Assembly: GCA_000803105.1 (NCBI GenBank) | Contig: JTDA01000016.1 | Location: forward strand, 1-64,000 | Reading direction: 5' to 3' | DNA: 64,000 nucleotides | Source of the DNA: Coprobacter secundus | GTDB taxonomy: Bacteria > Bacteroidota > Bacteroidia > Bacteroidales > Coprobacteraceae | Shown here: in pieces, positions 21,795 to 30,674 of the stretch | Position numbering within the stretch: position 1 is the first letter of the stretch | Layout of the letters: each line of letters begins with the position of its first letter | Translations under genes and position numbers: made by a program | The notes under the pieces: generated by a model | The model's input: only the letters and a program-made list of their open reading frames with translations | Told to the model about the DNA's origin: nothing | Database searches by the model: none

Positions 21795-24304
21795 GGAATA
21801 CATTAAAGGCTACCACGCTGGAAAGGAAATTTCCCCTTTTGGCGGTGGAAAACGGCTGCATCGTCTCGAAGGATGCCGACATCACGGTAGCTTTCCGGGT
21901 GGAACTGCCCGAACTGTTCACCGTTACCCGTGCCGAATACGAAGCCATCCATTCGGCATGGTACAAGGCTATCAAGGTGCTGCCAGGCTACTCCATCGTA
22001 CATAAGCAGGACTTCTTCATCACGGAGAACTACCAGCCCGACACGGAAAAGGACGGGCTCAGCTTCCTGTCCCGGAGTTTTGAGCGGCATTTCAACGAAC
22101 GCCCGTTCCTGAACCACTACTGCTACCTGTTCCTGACCAAGACGACCAAAGAAAGAAGCCGCCGACAGAGCGACTTCTCCACGCTCTGCCGGGGCAGGAT
22201 TGTCCCGCAGGAGATTACGGACAAGGAAACGGTTACGAAGTTCGTTGAAGCGGTCGGGCAGTTTGAGCGCATCATGAACGACAGCGGTTTCATCACGCTT
22301 GCCCGGCTGACCGCACCGGAAATCACCGGGGAGGACGGACGGGCGGGCATCATCGAGAAATACTTCTCGCTTTCGCAGACCGACACCACTTCCTTGAAAG
22401 ACATCGGGCTGTACCCGGAGGAAATGCGCATCGGCGATGACATCCTGTGCCTGCACACCCTTTCGGACGTGGAGGATTTGCCCGGCAAGCTCGGCACGGA
22501 CTTCCGGTTTGAAAAGCTTTCCACCGACCGGAGCGATTGCAGGCTGAGTTTCGCCGCTCCTGTGGGCGTGTTGTTGTCGTGCAACCACGTCTATAACCAA
22601 TACATATTTATAGACGACCACGCCGAGAACCTGAAAAACTTCGAGCAGACCGCACGGAACATGCAGTCGCTCTCCCGCTATTCCCGTGCCAACCAAGTAA
22701 ACAAGGAATGGATAGACGAATACCTGAACGAAGCGCACAGCAAGGGGCTTATCTCGGTGCGCTGCCACTGCAACGTCATGGCATGGAGCGATGACCGGGA
22801 GGAAATCAAGCGCATACGCAACGATGTGGGAAGCCAGCTTGCCCTGATGGAGTGCAAGCCACGCCACAACACGGTGGACGTGCCCACGCTCTTTTGGGCG
22901 GGCATACCCGGCAATGAAGCGGACTTCCCGGCGGAGGAAAGTTTCTACACGTTCTTGGGGCAGGCTCTCTGCCTGTTCGTGGAGGAAACCAACTACAAGA
23001 GTTCGCTCTCGCCGTTCGGCATCAAGATGGCGGACAGGGTGAGCGGTCGCCCGCTGCACATCGACATATCCGACCTGCCCATGAAGAAGGGCATCACGAC
23101 CAACCGCAACAAGTTCATACTTGGGCCGAGCGGTTCGGGGAAGTCTTTCTTCACCAACCACATGGTGCGCCAGTATTATGAACAGGGCGCACATGTGCTG
23201 CTGGTCGATACGGGAAACAGCTACTTGGGGCTGTCCCAGCTAATCCATAACCGCACGCACGGTGAGGACGGGATTTATTTCACCTATACCAACGAAAACC
23301 CGATAGCGTTCAACCCGTTCTATGTCGAGGACGGGGTGTTTGACATCGAGAAGAAAGAAAGTATAAAAACCTTGATACTCACCCTGTGGAAGCGGGACGA
23401 TGAAGCCCCGAAGCGGTCGGAAGAAGTGGCGTTGTCCAATGCGGTAAGTGCTTACATCGAACGCATCACGGGGGACAAATCGGTTACGCCATGTTTCAAC
23501 ACGTTCTATGAGTTCGTGCGGGACGATTACCGCCGACAACTGGAACGGAAGAACGTCCGGGAAAAGGACTTTGACATTGACGGCTTCCTGAACGTGCTTG
23601 AACCGTACTATCGTGGCGGTGAATATGACTACCTGTTGAACTCGGACAAGGAACTGGATTTACTGCATAAACGATTCATTGTCTTTGAGTTGGACAATAT
23701 CAAAGACCACAAGATTCTGTTTCCGATAACGACCATTATCATTATGGAAGCGTTTATCAACAAAATGCGCAAGCTAAAAGGAATAAGGAAACTGATACTG
23801 ATTGAAGAAGCGTGGAAAGCGATTGCATCGGCGAACATGGCGGATTACATAAAATATTTGTACAAAACCGTCCGAAAGTATTTCGGGGAAGCGATTGTGG
23901 TAACGCAGGAAGTGGAAGATATTATTTCCTCTCCCATAGTGAAAGAGAGCATCATCAATAACTCCGATTGCAAAATCCTGTTAGACCAAAGAAAATACCT
24001 GAACAAGTTCGACAGCATACAGAACCTCTTGGGGCTGACCGACAAGGAGCGTTCGCAAATATTGTCCATCAACATGGCGAACCATCCCGGACGGAAGTAC
24101 AAGGAAGTGTTCTTCTCGCTGGGCGGCACACAGTCGGCGGTATATGCCACCGAAGTATCATTGGAAGAATACTACACGTACACGACCGAAGAAAGCGAGA
24201 AGATGGAACTGTTCGCCCTCGCCGACAAGCTGGGCGGCAACCTTGAACTGGCTATCAAGCGGCTGGCGGAAAGCAAGCGTAATCCCCAATCATCAACAAC
24301 TTAA
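21791..24304 (+). CDS. traG: TraG, VirB4-like conjugation ATPase
   Basis: An 837-residue VirB4/TraC-type ATPase. The N-terminal domain is about 1-420. Walker A is in FILGPSGSGKSFFTNHMVRQYYEQG at about 440-455, and Walker B is in LILIEEAWKAIASANMADYIKYL near 670. The C-terminal part holds VVTQEVEDIISSPIVKESIINNSDCKILLDQRKY. It energises assembly and operation of the mating channel at the inner membrane. Its start overlaps traF by four bases. Confidence 0.95.
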   Translation: MRNTLKATTLERKFPLLAVENGCIVSKDADITVAFRVELPELFTVTRAEYEAIHSAWYKAIKVLPGYSIVHKQDFFITENYQPDTEKDGLSFLSRSFERHFNERPFLNHYCYLFLTKTTKERSRRQSDFSTLCRGRIVPQEITDKETVTKFVEAVGQFERIMNDSGFITLARLTAPEITGEDGRAGIIEKYFSLSQTDTTSLKDIGLYPEEMRIGDDILCLHTLSDVEDLPGKLGTDFRFEKLSTDRSDCRLSFAAPVGVLLSCNHVYNQYIFIDDHAENLKNFEQTARNMQSLSRYSRANQVNKEWIDEYLNEAHSKGLISVRCHCNVMAWSDDREEIKRIRNDVGSQLALMECKPRHNTVDVPTLFWAGIPGNEADFPAEESFYTFLGQALCLFVEETNYKSSLSPFGIKMADRVSGRPLHIDISDLPMKKGITTNRNKFILGPSGSGKSFFTNHMVRQYYEQGAHVLLVDTGNSYLGLSQLIHNRTHGEDGIYFTYTNENPIAFNPFYVEDGVFDIEKKESIKTLILTLWKRDDEAPKRSEEVALSNAVSAYIERITGDKSVTPCFNTFYEFVRDDYRRQLERKNVREKDFDIDGFLNVLEPYYRGGEYDYLLNSDKELDLLHKRFIVFELDNIKDHKILFPITTIIIMEAFINKMRKLKGIRKLILIEEAWKAIASANMADYIKYLYKTVRKYFGEAIVVTQEVEDIISSPIVKESIINNSDCKILLDQRKYLNKFDSIQNLLGLTDKERSQILSINMANHPGRKYKEVFFSLGGTQSAVYATEVSLEEYYTYTTEESEKMELFALADKLGGNLELAIKRLAESKRNPQSSTT

Positions 24305-24314
24305 AATCAGGAAT

Positions 24315-24668
24315 ATGAAACGTACAAGCAAGTTTTTGGCAATCTTTTCCTGTGTCCTGTTGCTGGCATCCTGCAAGGATAACCCGGAAAAGCAACTGGA
24401 ACGGATGCAGGGTGAATGGGTACACGTCAAAGGTCGCCCGGCTTTCACCCTTTCGGGAAAAGGCGGCACATACAATGTTACCCGGAAAGCGAATATCCGG
24501 GGGAAAGTTCTGGAAACCTCCTATCTGATAACGGAACAGGGCGGGAAGCTGTTCATTGAGACAGGCTTCGCCATCCTCCTGACCTATGACGAGGAGCGAG
24601 ACCGGATAATCCTTTCGCCCGGCGGAGAATACAAGCGAGTTTCAAACATTAAAAAAGGGACAAGATGA
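24315..24668 (+). CDS. traH: DUF3876-type lipoprotein (TraH position)
   Basis: 117 residues from ATG 24315; a frame extending upstream only overlaps traG. Lipoprotein signal: MKRTSKFLAIFSCVLLLASC, with the lipidated Cys at residue 20. The mature domain is small and beta-rich (GEWVHVKGRPAFTLSGKGGTYNV), of the lipocalin-like DUF3876 type as I recall it. It lies between traG and traI; its role in transfer is not defined. The TGA overlaps the traI start (ATGA). Confidence 0.75.
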   Translation: MKRTSKFLAIFSCVLLLASCKDNPEKQLERMQGEWVHVKGRPAFTLSGKGGTYNVTRKANIRGKVLETSYLITEQGGKLFIETGFAILLTYDEERDRIILSPGGEYKRVSNIKKGTR

Positions 24669-25291
24669 AAAAACTGTTAGTAATCGTATCTATATGCCTG
24701 TGCTTCGCAGGCAGGGCAAACGCCCAATGGGTCGTGTCAGACCCCGGCAACCTCGCCCAGAGCATCATCAACTCCGCCAAAGAAATGGTGGAAACGGCGG
24801 GGACGAAAGCCAACACCCTGAACGGCTTTCTGGAAACGCAGAAGATATTCCAGCAGAGCAAGCAGTTCTACGATGCGCTCAAATCGGTGCATGACGTGGT
24901 GAAGGGCGGCGTAAAGGTGGGCAAGTCCATCGCGCTGGTGGCGGAAATCTCCGAAATCTACGTGCGCAACTTCCAGAACATGCTGACTGACCCGAATTTC
25001 ACGGCGGACGAGCTTGCCGCCATATCCTCCGGCTACGCCATGCTGCTGGACGAGAGTTCGGACGTGTTGCAGGATTTGAAAAACGTGGTGAACGTTACGG
25101 GCATGTCGCTCTCGGATGCCGAACGGCTTGCGGTCATCGACCGGGCGTACAACAGCCTGATGAACTACCGCAACCTTGTGAACTACTACACCCGCAAGAA
25201 TATCTCGGTGTCCTACCTACGTGCAAAGAAGAAGAACGACACCGACCGGGTGCTGGCTCTCTACGGCTCTGCGGATGAACGCTACTGGTAA
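24665..25291 (+). CDS. traI: TraI (DUF4141, VirB5-like)
   Basis: 208 residues with a signal peptide (LLVIVSICLCFAGRANA, cleaved before QWVVSDPG). The mature protein is helical (SIINSAKEMVETAGTKANTLNGFLETQKIFQQSKQFYDAL) and resembles the VirB5/TrbJ group of minor pilus proteins. It acts in the periplasm or at the pilus tip. It is translationally coupled to the preceding lipoprotein gene. Confidence 0.88.
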   Translation: MKKLLVIVSICLCFAGRANAQWVVSDPGNLAQSIINSAKEMVETAGTKANTLNGFLETQKIFQQSKQFYDALKSVHDVVKGGVKVGKSIALVAEISEIYVRNFQNMLTDPNFTADELAAISSGYAMLLDESSDVLQDLKNVVNVTGMSLSDAERLAVIDRAYNSLMNYRNLVNYYTRKNISVSYLRAKKKNDTDRVLALYGSADERYW

Positions 25292-25306
25292 CATGTAACA
25301 ATCGGT

Positions 25307-26305
25307 ATGCCTATGTTATTAGCGGTGGAATTTGACAACCTGCACCAAGTGTTGCGGGTGCTGTATGACGAGATGATGCCCCTGTGCAGCGATATGACAG
25401 GTGTCGCCAAAGGCATAGCCGGGCTGGGTGCGCTGTTCTACGTAGCCGCCAAAGTGTGGCAGTCGCTCGCACGGGCGGAAGCCATAGACGTGTACCCGCT
25501 GCTCCGTCCCTTTGCGCTGGGGCTGTGCATCCTGTTCTTCCCCACATTCGTGCTGGGGACAATCAACACGGTATTGTCGCCTGTGGTAAAAGGCTGCAAC
25601 CAACTTATGGAAACGCAGACCTTTGACATGAACGAGTACCGGGCACAGAAAGACAGGCTGGAATACGAAGCCCTGATGCGAAGCCCGGAAACGGCGTACC
25701 TTGCTTCGGACGAGGAATTTGACCGACAACTGGACGAACTCGGCTGGTCGCCTTCCGAGATGGTAACGATGGCGGGCATGTACATGGACAGGACGGCGTA
25801 CAACATCAAAAAGTCCGTCAGGGACTGGTTCAGGGAACTGCTGGAAATACTCTTTCAGGCGGCGGGGCTGATTATCGACACGCTGCGCACGTTCTTCCTG
25901 ATAGTGCTTTCGATATTGGGTCCGCTGGCGTTTGCGATTTCCGTCTATGACGGTTTCCAAAGCACGCTGACCCAATGGATTTCACGCTATATATCCATTT
26001 ACCTGTGGCTTCCCGTGTCGGACTTGTTCAGCAGCGTGCTGGCTCGCATACAGACGCTGATGCTCCAGAAGGACATCGAGCTGCTATCAGACCCGAACTT
26101 CATTCCTGACGGCAGCAGCACCATCTATGTAATCTTTATGATTATCGGCATCGTGGGCTACTTCACCATCCCCACAGTGGCAAGCTGGATTGTGTCGGCT
26201 GGCGGCACGTCCGCCTACAACCGCAACGTGGCGAGAGCCGGGTCGGTCGCCGGGGCTGTGGCTGGTGCGGCTGGCGGGAAAGTGGCAGGAAAACTTCTCA
26301 AATAA
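25307..26305 (+). CDS. traJ: TraJ, VirB6-like channel protein
   Basis: 332 residues with at least five hydrophobic segments: about 35-52, 65-90, 185-215, 225-245 and 275-300. The end (AGSVAGAVAGAAGGKVAGKLLK) is Gly/Ala-rich. It is the multi-spanning inner-membrane component of the Bacteroides conjugation channel. It begins 15 bases after traI and is followed by traK after 20 bases. Confidence 0.92.
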   Translation: MPMLLAVEFDNLHQVLRVLYDEMMPLCSDMTGVAKGIAGLGALFYVAAKVWQSLARAEAIDVYPLLRPFALGLCILFFPTFVLGTINTVLSPVVKGCNQLMETQTFDMNEYRAQKDRLEYEALMRSPETAYLASDEEFDRQLDELGWSPSEMVTMAGMYMDRTAYNIKKSVRDWFRELLEILFQAAGLIIDTLRTFFLIVLSILGPLAFAISVYDGFQSTLTQWISRYISIYLWLPVSDLFSSVLARIQTLMLQKDIELLSDPNFIPDGSSTIYVIFMIIGIVGYFTIPTVASWIVSAGGTSAYNRNVARAGSVAGAVAGAAGGKVAGKLLK

Positions 26306-26325
26306 CGAACTTCAATTTTTAGAAT

Positions 26326-26949
26326 ATGGAATTTAAGTCATTGAACAACATCGAAACGAGCTTCCGGCAAATCCGGCTCTTTGCGCTGGTATTCATCTGC
26401 CTGTGCGCACTGGTAACGGGCTTTGCCGTGTGGAACTCGTACAGCTTCGCCGAGAAACAAAGGCAGAAGATTTATGTCCTCGATAACGGCAAGAGCCTGA
26501 TGCTGGCTCTCTCGCAGGACATGGCGCAGAACCGCCCTGTGGAAGCCAAATCGCACGTGCAGCGTTTCCACGAGCTTTTCTTCACCCTGTCGCCCGACAA
26601 GGACGCCATCGAAAGCAATGTCAGGCGTTCGCTGTTCCTCGCCGACAAGAGCGCATACAACTATTACAAGGACTTGTCGGAAAAAGGGTACTACAACCGG
26701 GTGATTTCAGGCAACATCAACCAGACGGTGGAGATAGACAGCATGAAGTGCGACTTCGACCAGTACCCCTACCGGGTGGACACCTATGCCCGGCAACTGA
26801 TTGTCCGGGAGAGCAGCCTGACAGTCAGAAGCCTTGTAACCACGTGCAGGCTCCTGAACGCCACACGCAGCGACAACAACCCGCACGGCTTCATCATGGA
26901 AGCGTTCACGATTACCGAAAACAAGGATTTGCAGACCATCAAACGATAA
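26326..26949 (+). CDS. traK: TraK, VirB8-like protein
   Basis: A 207-residue bitopic inner-membrane protein: short cytoplasmic part (FKSLNNIETSFRQIRL), one helix at about 17-38, then a periplasmic domain with the family pattern FHELFFTLSPDKDAIESNVRRSLFLADKSAYNYYKDLSEKGYYNRVISGNI. It is an assembly hub of the transfer channel. Confidence 0.93.
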   Translation: MEFKSLNNIETSFRQIRLFALVFICLCALVTGFAVWNSYSFAEKQRQKIYVLDNGKSLMLALSQDMAQNRPVEAKSHVQRFHELFFTLSPDKDAIESNVRRSLFLADKSAYNYYKDLSEKGYYNRVISGNINQTVEIDSMKCDFDQYPYRVDTYARQLIVRESSLTVRSLVTTCRLLNATRSDNNPHGFIMEAFTITENKDLQTIKR

Positions 26950-26953
26950 GCGC

Positions 26954-27241
26954 ATGGAAAGAAAACGAAATTACATCGAAAGGGCGCAGGATTGGGCGGA
27001 TGAACGCCTGCGCCGGATGTGCGGGCGCATCACGCCGGGCAAGCGGCTGGCGGTCATCCTCGTGATGTTCCTCCTGTTCGGCGGCTTGTCCGTCTATATC
27101 ACCGTCTCGTCCATCTACCACATCGGGAAACGGGACGGGCAAAGGCTGCAAATCGAGCATATCAGGCAATTTCCGCTGCACGGCGGCGACAGTATCAACC
27201 CATTAAACAGACCGGAATATGGAAGAAACACGGAAGAATGA
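26954..27241 (+). CDS. traL: TraL (DUF3989)
   Basis: A 95-residue protein with a basic N-terminus (RKRNYIERAQDWADERLRRMCGRI) and one membrane helix at about 35-55 (RLAVILVMFLLFGGLSVYITV). It is a small transfer component of unknown role, always between traK and traM. The end overlaps traM by 23 bases. Confidence 0.88.
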   Translation: MERKRNYIERAQDWADERLRRMCGRITPGKRLAVILVMFLLFGGLSVYITVSSIYHIGKRDGQRLQIEHIRQFPLHGGDSINPLNRPEYGRNTEE

Positions 27242-28508
27242 GCCGGGCGGACAGCCCGCAAAGGAGAAGAAGCCCAAACGGGAACTCTCCCCGAAAGAGG
27301 TGCAACAACGAAAGAAGATGATAGTCTTTCCGCTGATGTTCCTCGCCTTTGCCGGGTGCATGTACCTGATATTCGCACCCTCCGGCAAGGACAAGACAGA
27401 CGTGGAAAGCGTGGGCGGCTTCAACGCCGACCTCCCGCTGCCCGCAGAGGACGGGATTATAGCCGACAAGCAGACCGCCTACGAGCAGGCGGTGGTGAGC
27501 CGCAAGCGGCAGGACAGAATCCAGTCCTTGCAGGACTTCGGCTTTACGCCTGACGGTGAAGCGGAAGGACGGCAAGGAAACGCAGAACCGATGCCGGAAG
27601 ATGATCCGCAGCCCGCAAGGGGCGGCGGTGCTTCTTCGGCGACCGCTTACCGGAACATCAACCGCCAGCTAAGCACGTTCTATGAACCGCCAGCGGCGGA
27701 TGAAGAAAAAGAGGAACTGAAACGGCAGGTGGCGGAACTGACCGAACGCCTGCAACGGCAGCAGACCGCCACGCCCACTGCGGACGACCAGCTTGCCCTG
27801 CTGGAAAAGTCCTACGAGCTTGCCGCCAAGTACGCTGGCGGCGGGCAGGCGGCGCAAGTGCCTGTAACGGGCGGCATCGAAAAGAAGCCGGATGCGGTGT
27901 CGGTGCGGGCGGTGCGTGAGAACACGGTTTCGGGATTGAGCCAGCCCATGAGCGATGCCGACTTTATCCGGGCGTACAGCCAGCCACGCAACTACGGCTT
28001 CAACACGGCGGTAGGCACGGGCTACGCTGTGGGCAGGAACACGATAGCCGCCTGCATCCACCAAGACCAGACGCTGATTGACGGGCAGAGCGTGAAGCTC
28101 CGACTGCTTGAACCCATGCAGGCGGGTAATATCATTGTTCCAAGAAACACCGTCCTATCGGGGGCAGCGAAGGTGCAGGGCGAACGGCTCGACATCACCG
28201 TTTCATCCATTGAACATGCGGGCAACATCATCCCGGTGGAACTCGCCGTGTTCGACACGGACGGGCAGAAGGGACTTTCCGTGCCTTCCTCGATGGAGCA
28301 GGAAGCCTTCAACGAAGCGATGGCGAACATCGGCAGCGGGCTGGGCACAAGCATTTCATTCACGCAGAATGCCGGGCAGCAGGTGGCGATGGACGTTACA
28401 AGGGGGCTGATGCAGGGCGCATCGGGCTACCTCGCCAAGAAGTTCCGCACCGTGAAAGTGAAGCTGAAAGCCGGGTACAAGGTGATGCTTTACGCCAAAC
28501 AACAGTAA
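27219..28508 (+). CDS. traM: TraM, VirB10-like protein
   Basis: 429 residues: a charged cytoplasmic N-terminus, one membrane helix at about 31-49, a long Gln/Glu/Pro-rich periplasmic linker with coiled-coil segments (EEKEELKRQVAELTERLQRQQ), and a C-terminal beta-rich TrbI/VirB10-like domain (IAACIHQDQTLIDGQSVKLRLLEPMQAGNIIVPRNTVLSGAA) ending near KVMLYAKQQ. It spans the envelope and links the ATPases to the outer-membrane pore. Confidence 0.92.
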   Translation: MEETRKNEPGGQPAKEKKPKRELSPKEVQQRKKMIVFPLMFLAFAGCMYLIFAPSGKDKTDVESVGGFNADLPLPAEDGIIADKQTAYEQAVVSRKRQDRIQSLQDFGFTPDGEAEGRQGNAEPMPEDDPQPARGGGASSATAYRNINRQLSTFYEPPAADEEKEELKRQVAELTERLQRQQTATPTADDQLALLEKSYELAAKYAGGGQAAQVPVTGGIEKKPDAVSVRAVRENTVSGLSQPMSDADFIRAYSQPRNYGFNTAVGTGYAVGRNTIAACIHQDQTLIDGQSVKLRLLEPMQAGNIIVPRNTVLSGAAKVQGERLDITVSSIEHAGNIIPVELAVFDTDGQKGLSVPSSMEQEAFNEAMANIGSGLGTSISFTQNAGQQVAMDVTRGLMQGASGYLAKKFRTVKVKLKAGYKVMLYAKQQ

Positions 28509-28541
28509 TCCAACAACAAACCACTAAAAATTTCCAATCAA

Positions 28542-29477
28542 ATGAAGAAGTATTTTGCAATGTTCGCCCTCCTGTTGGGCGTGTGTGCGGCAAACGCACA
28601 AACCAATGACACCGTGAGGTATGCGGCGGGCAACGACCTGTACCAAGGTATTACCCGGAAACTCCCTTACCGGCAGATGGTAACGCCCTACGGCGTGGAA
28701 GTAACCTTTGCCAAGACGGTGCATATCATTTTCCCCTCCGCCGTGCGCTATGTGGATTTGGGAAGCAACCACATCATAGCGGGCAAGGCGGACGGTGCGG
28801 AGAACGTCATCCGGGTGAAAGCCACGACCGAAGGGTTTCCGGGCGAAACGAACTTCTCCGTCATCTGCGAGGACGGAAGTTTCTATTCCTTTAACGCCAA
28901 GTACGCCCGTGAGCCGGAAATGCTCAACATCGAAATGAAGGACTTCTTGGAGAATGAAGATACGTCCGACTTTTCGCATACCCGGATGAACATCTATTTC
29001 CGGGAACTCGGCAACGAAAGCCCGCTGCTGGTGAAACTGATAATGCAAAGTATCTACAAGGAGAACGACCGGGAGATACGGCATCTGGGCAGCAAGCGTT
29101 TCGGCATCCAGTTCTTAATCAAGGGCATTTACACCTACAACGGGATGCTGTACGTGCATACGCAGACGAAGAACAGTTCCGCCGTGCCTTTCGACACGGA
29201 TTTCATCCGGTTTAAGATTGTCGATAAGAAAGTGCCGAAGCGGACAGCCATTCAGGAAACAGTCATCAATGCGGTCAGGAGCTACAACGAGGTGGTGGAG
29301 ATTGCCGGGAAAAGCACGGTGCGCACGGTGTACGCCCTGCCGAAATTCACTGTCCCGGACGACAAGCTGCTGATGGTGGAACTCTACGAGAAGAACGGCG
29401 GTCGCCACCAAAGCATCCGGGTGGAGAACGCAGACATCGTGAATGCCAAGGAGATAGACGAACTCAAAATCAAATAG
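28542..29477 (+). CDS. traN: TraN (DUF4138, outer-membrane pore-associated)
   Basis: 311 residues with a signal peptide (YFAMFALLLGVCAANA, cleaved before QTND). The mature beta-rich protein carries the DUF4138 pattern (TVHIIFPSAVRYVDLGSNHIIAGKADGAENVIRVKA; GIYTYNGMLYVHTQTKNSS). The layout resembles VirB9, the periplasmic/outer-membrane partner of VirB10. Confidence 0.9.
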   Translation: MKKYFAMFALLLGVCAANAQTNDTVRYAAGNDLYQGITRKLPYRQMVTPYGVEVTFAKTVHIIFPSAVRYVDLGSNHIIAGKADGAENVIRVKATTEGFPGETNFSVICEDGSFYSFNAKYAREPEMLNIEMKDFLENEDTSDFSHTRMNIYFRELGNESPLLVKLIMQSIYKENDREIRHLGSKRFGIQFLIKGIYTYNGMLYVHTQTKNSSAVPFDTDFIRFKIVDKKVPKRTAIQETVINAVRSYNEVVEIAGKSTVRTVYALPKFTVPDDKLLMVELYEKNGGRHQSIRVENADIVNAKEIDELKIK

Positions 29478-29480
29478 GCG

Positions 29481-30062
29481 ATGAAGAAACTTATCTTTAT
29501 AATGGCACTCTTTGCGCTGTGCCTGCATTTCAACCAGGCACGGGCGCAAAGATACCTGCCGGGCATGAAGGGCTTGCAGGTTACGGTGGGCATGGCGGAC
29601 GGGGTGCATTGGAACGATAACACGGATTTCGCCTACCACATCGGGGCGGCGTACAGCGTCTATACCAAGAACGCCAACCGCTGGGTGATTGGCGGGGAAT
29701 ACCTGCACAAGAAGTATGAGTACAAGGACATGCGCATTCCGGTGGAACAGTTCACGGCGGAGGGCGGCTATTACCTGAAATTCCTTTCGGACAGGCGAAA
29801 GACGTTCTTCCTCTCGCTGGGCTTGTCGGCTCTCGCCGGGTATGAGACCAGCAACCGGGGCGACAAGCTGCTGCCGGACGGGGCTACGCTCTCGGATGAA
29901 GATTGCTTCATCTACGGCGGCGCATTGACGCTGGAACTGGAAGCCTACCTGACTGACCGGGTCGCCCTGCTCCTGAACGCAAGGGAACGGGCGTTGTTCG
30001 GCTCGGACATCGGCATGTTCCATACGCAGGTGGGGCTGGGACTGAAATTCATCATCAACTGA
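29481..30062 (+). CDS. traO: TraO outer-membrane protein
   Basis: 193 residues: signal peptide (LIFIMALFALCLHFNQARA, cleaved before QRYLPG), then a beta-strand-rich domain with alternating aromatic residues and a C-terminal strand ending VGLGLKFIIN, as in small outer-membrane barrels. It begins three bases after traN. It probably sits in the outer membrane with TraN and TraQ. Confidence 0.9.
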   Translation: MKKLIFIMALFALCLHFNQARAQRYLPGMKGLQVTVGMADGVHWNDNTDFAYHIGAAYSVYTKNANRWVIGGEYLHKKYEYKDMRIPVEQFTAEGGYYLKFLSDRRKTFFLSLGLSALAGYETSNRGDKLLPDGATLSDEDCFIYGGALTLELEAYLTDRVALLLNARERALFGSDIGMFHTQVGLGLKFIIN

Positions 30063-30075
30063 CCGTTATATAATA

Positions 30076-30522
30076 ATGTATATGAAGAATGCAATGTATA
30101 AAATCCTTGTGGGCTGCTACATCGTGGCTGCCCTCGTGCTTGTTACCGCCTGTAATGACGGTTTGGACATTCAGCAGGCTTACCCGTTCACGGTGGAAAC
30201 GCTGCCCGTACCCAAGAAACTGAAAGTGGGCGAGACGGCTGAAATCCGCTGCCAGTTGGTGCGGGGCGGTTACTACCAGCCGACCACCTACCAGATACGC
30301 TATTTCCAGCCTGACGGCAAAGGAAGGCTGGAAATGGACAATGGCACGGTATTCTTGCCCAACGACCTGTACCCGCTGGAAAGAGATACTTTCCGGCTCT
30401 ACTACACATCGGCATCGACCGACCAGCAGACGATTGACATTTATATCATCGACAGCTTCGGGCAGATGCAGCAGCTTTCGTTCTCGTTCAACAATGACAG
30501 CGGCGAAGAAACACCGGAGTAG
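30076..30522 (+). CDS. traQ: TraQ (DUF3872 lipoprotein)
   Basis: 148 residues with a lipoprotein signal peptide (hydrophobic core YKILVGCYIVAALVLVTAC, lipidated Cys near residue 26) and a beta-sandwich-like DUF3872 domain (VETLPVPKKLKVGETAEIRCQLVRGGYY ... SASTDQQTIDIYIIDSFGQMQQL). It is the last gene of the transfer operon. In CTnDOT a primase gene, traP, lies between traO and traQ; here the spacing is 13 bases, so traP is absent. Confidence 0.88.
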   Translation: MYMKNAMYKILVGCYIVAALVLVTACNDGLDIQQAYPFTVETLPVPKKLKVGETAEIRCQLVRGGYYQPTTYQIRYFQPDGKGRLEMDNGTVFLPNDLYPLERDTFRLYYTSASTDQQTIDIYIIDSFGQMQQLSFSFNNDSGEETPE

Positions 30523-30637
30523 CCATATAAGTATTTATTAGAATATTATTTATAAGTGTATAGTTCCTATCAAGTTAAAATTGTCTTGACCAAACGAATT
30601 TATAGAACAAAAATAGATGATATTTAGACAAAAAAGT

Positions 30638-30671
30638 GTGGCAGACGGTTCTATTTATAGTCGTCTGCCAC
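30638..30671 (-). terminator. Intrinsic terminator of the cargo gene, possibly shared with the tra operon
   Basis: A perfect 10-bp stem GTGGCAGACG (30638-30647) / CGTCTGCCAC (30662-30671) with a 14-base loop. On the minus strand it is followed by ACACTTTTTT, a good terminator for the gene at 30675. On the plus strand a weaker T-rich stretch could serve traQ. Confidence 0.85.
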
Positions 30672-30674
30672 TAA

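Noticed and set aside
21803..23194. 463-codon minus-strand frame opposite traG
   Set aside because: Lies wholly within the antisense of the VirB4-like ATPase gene; composition is that of a complement frame.
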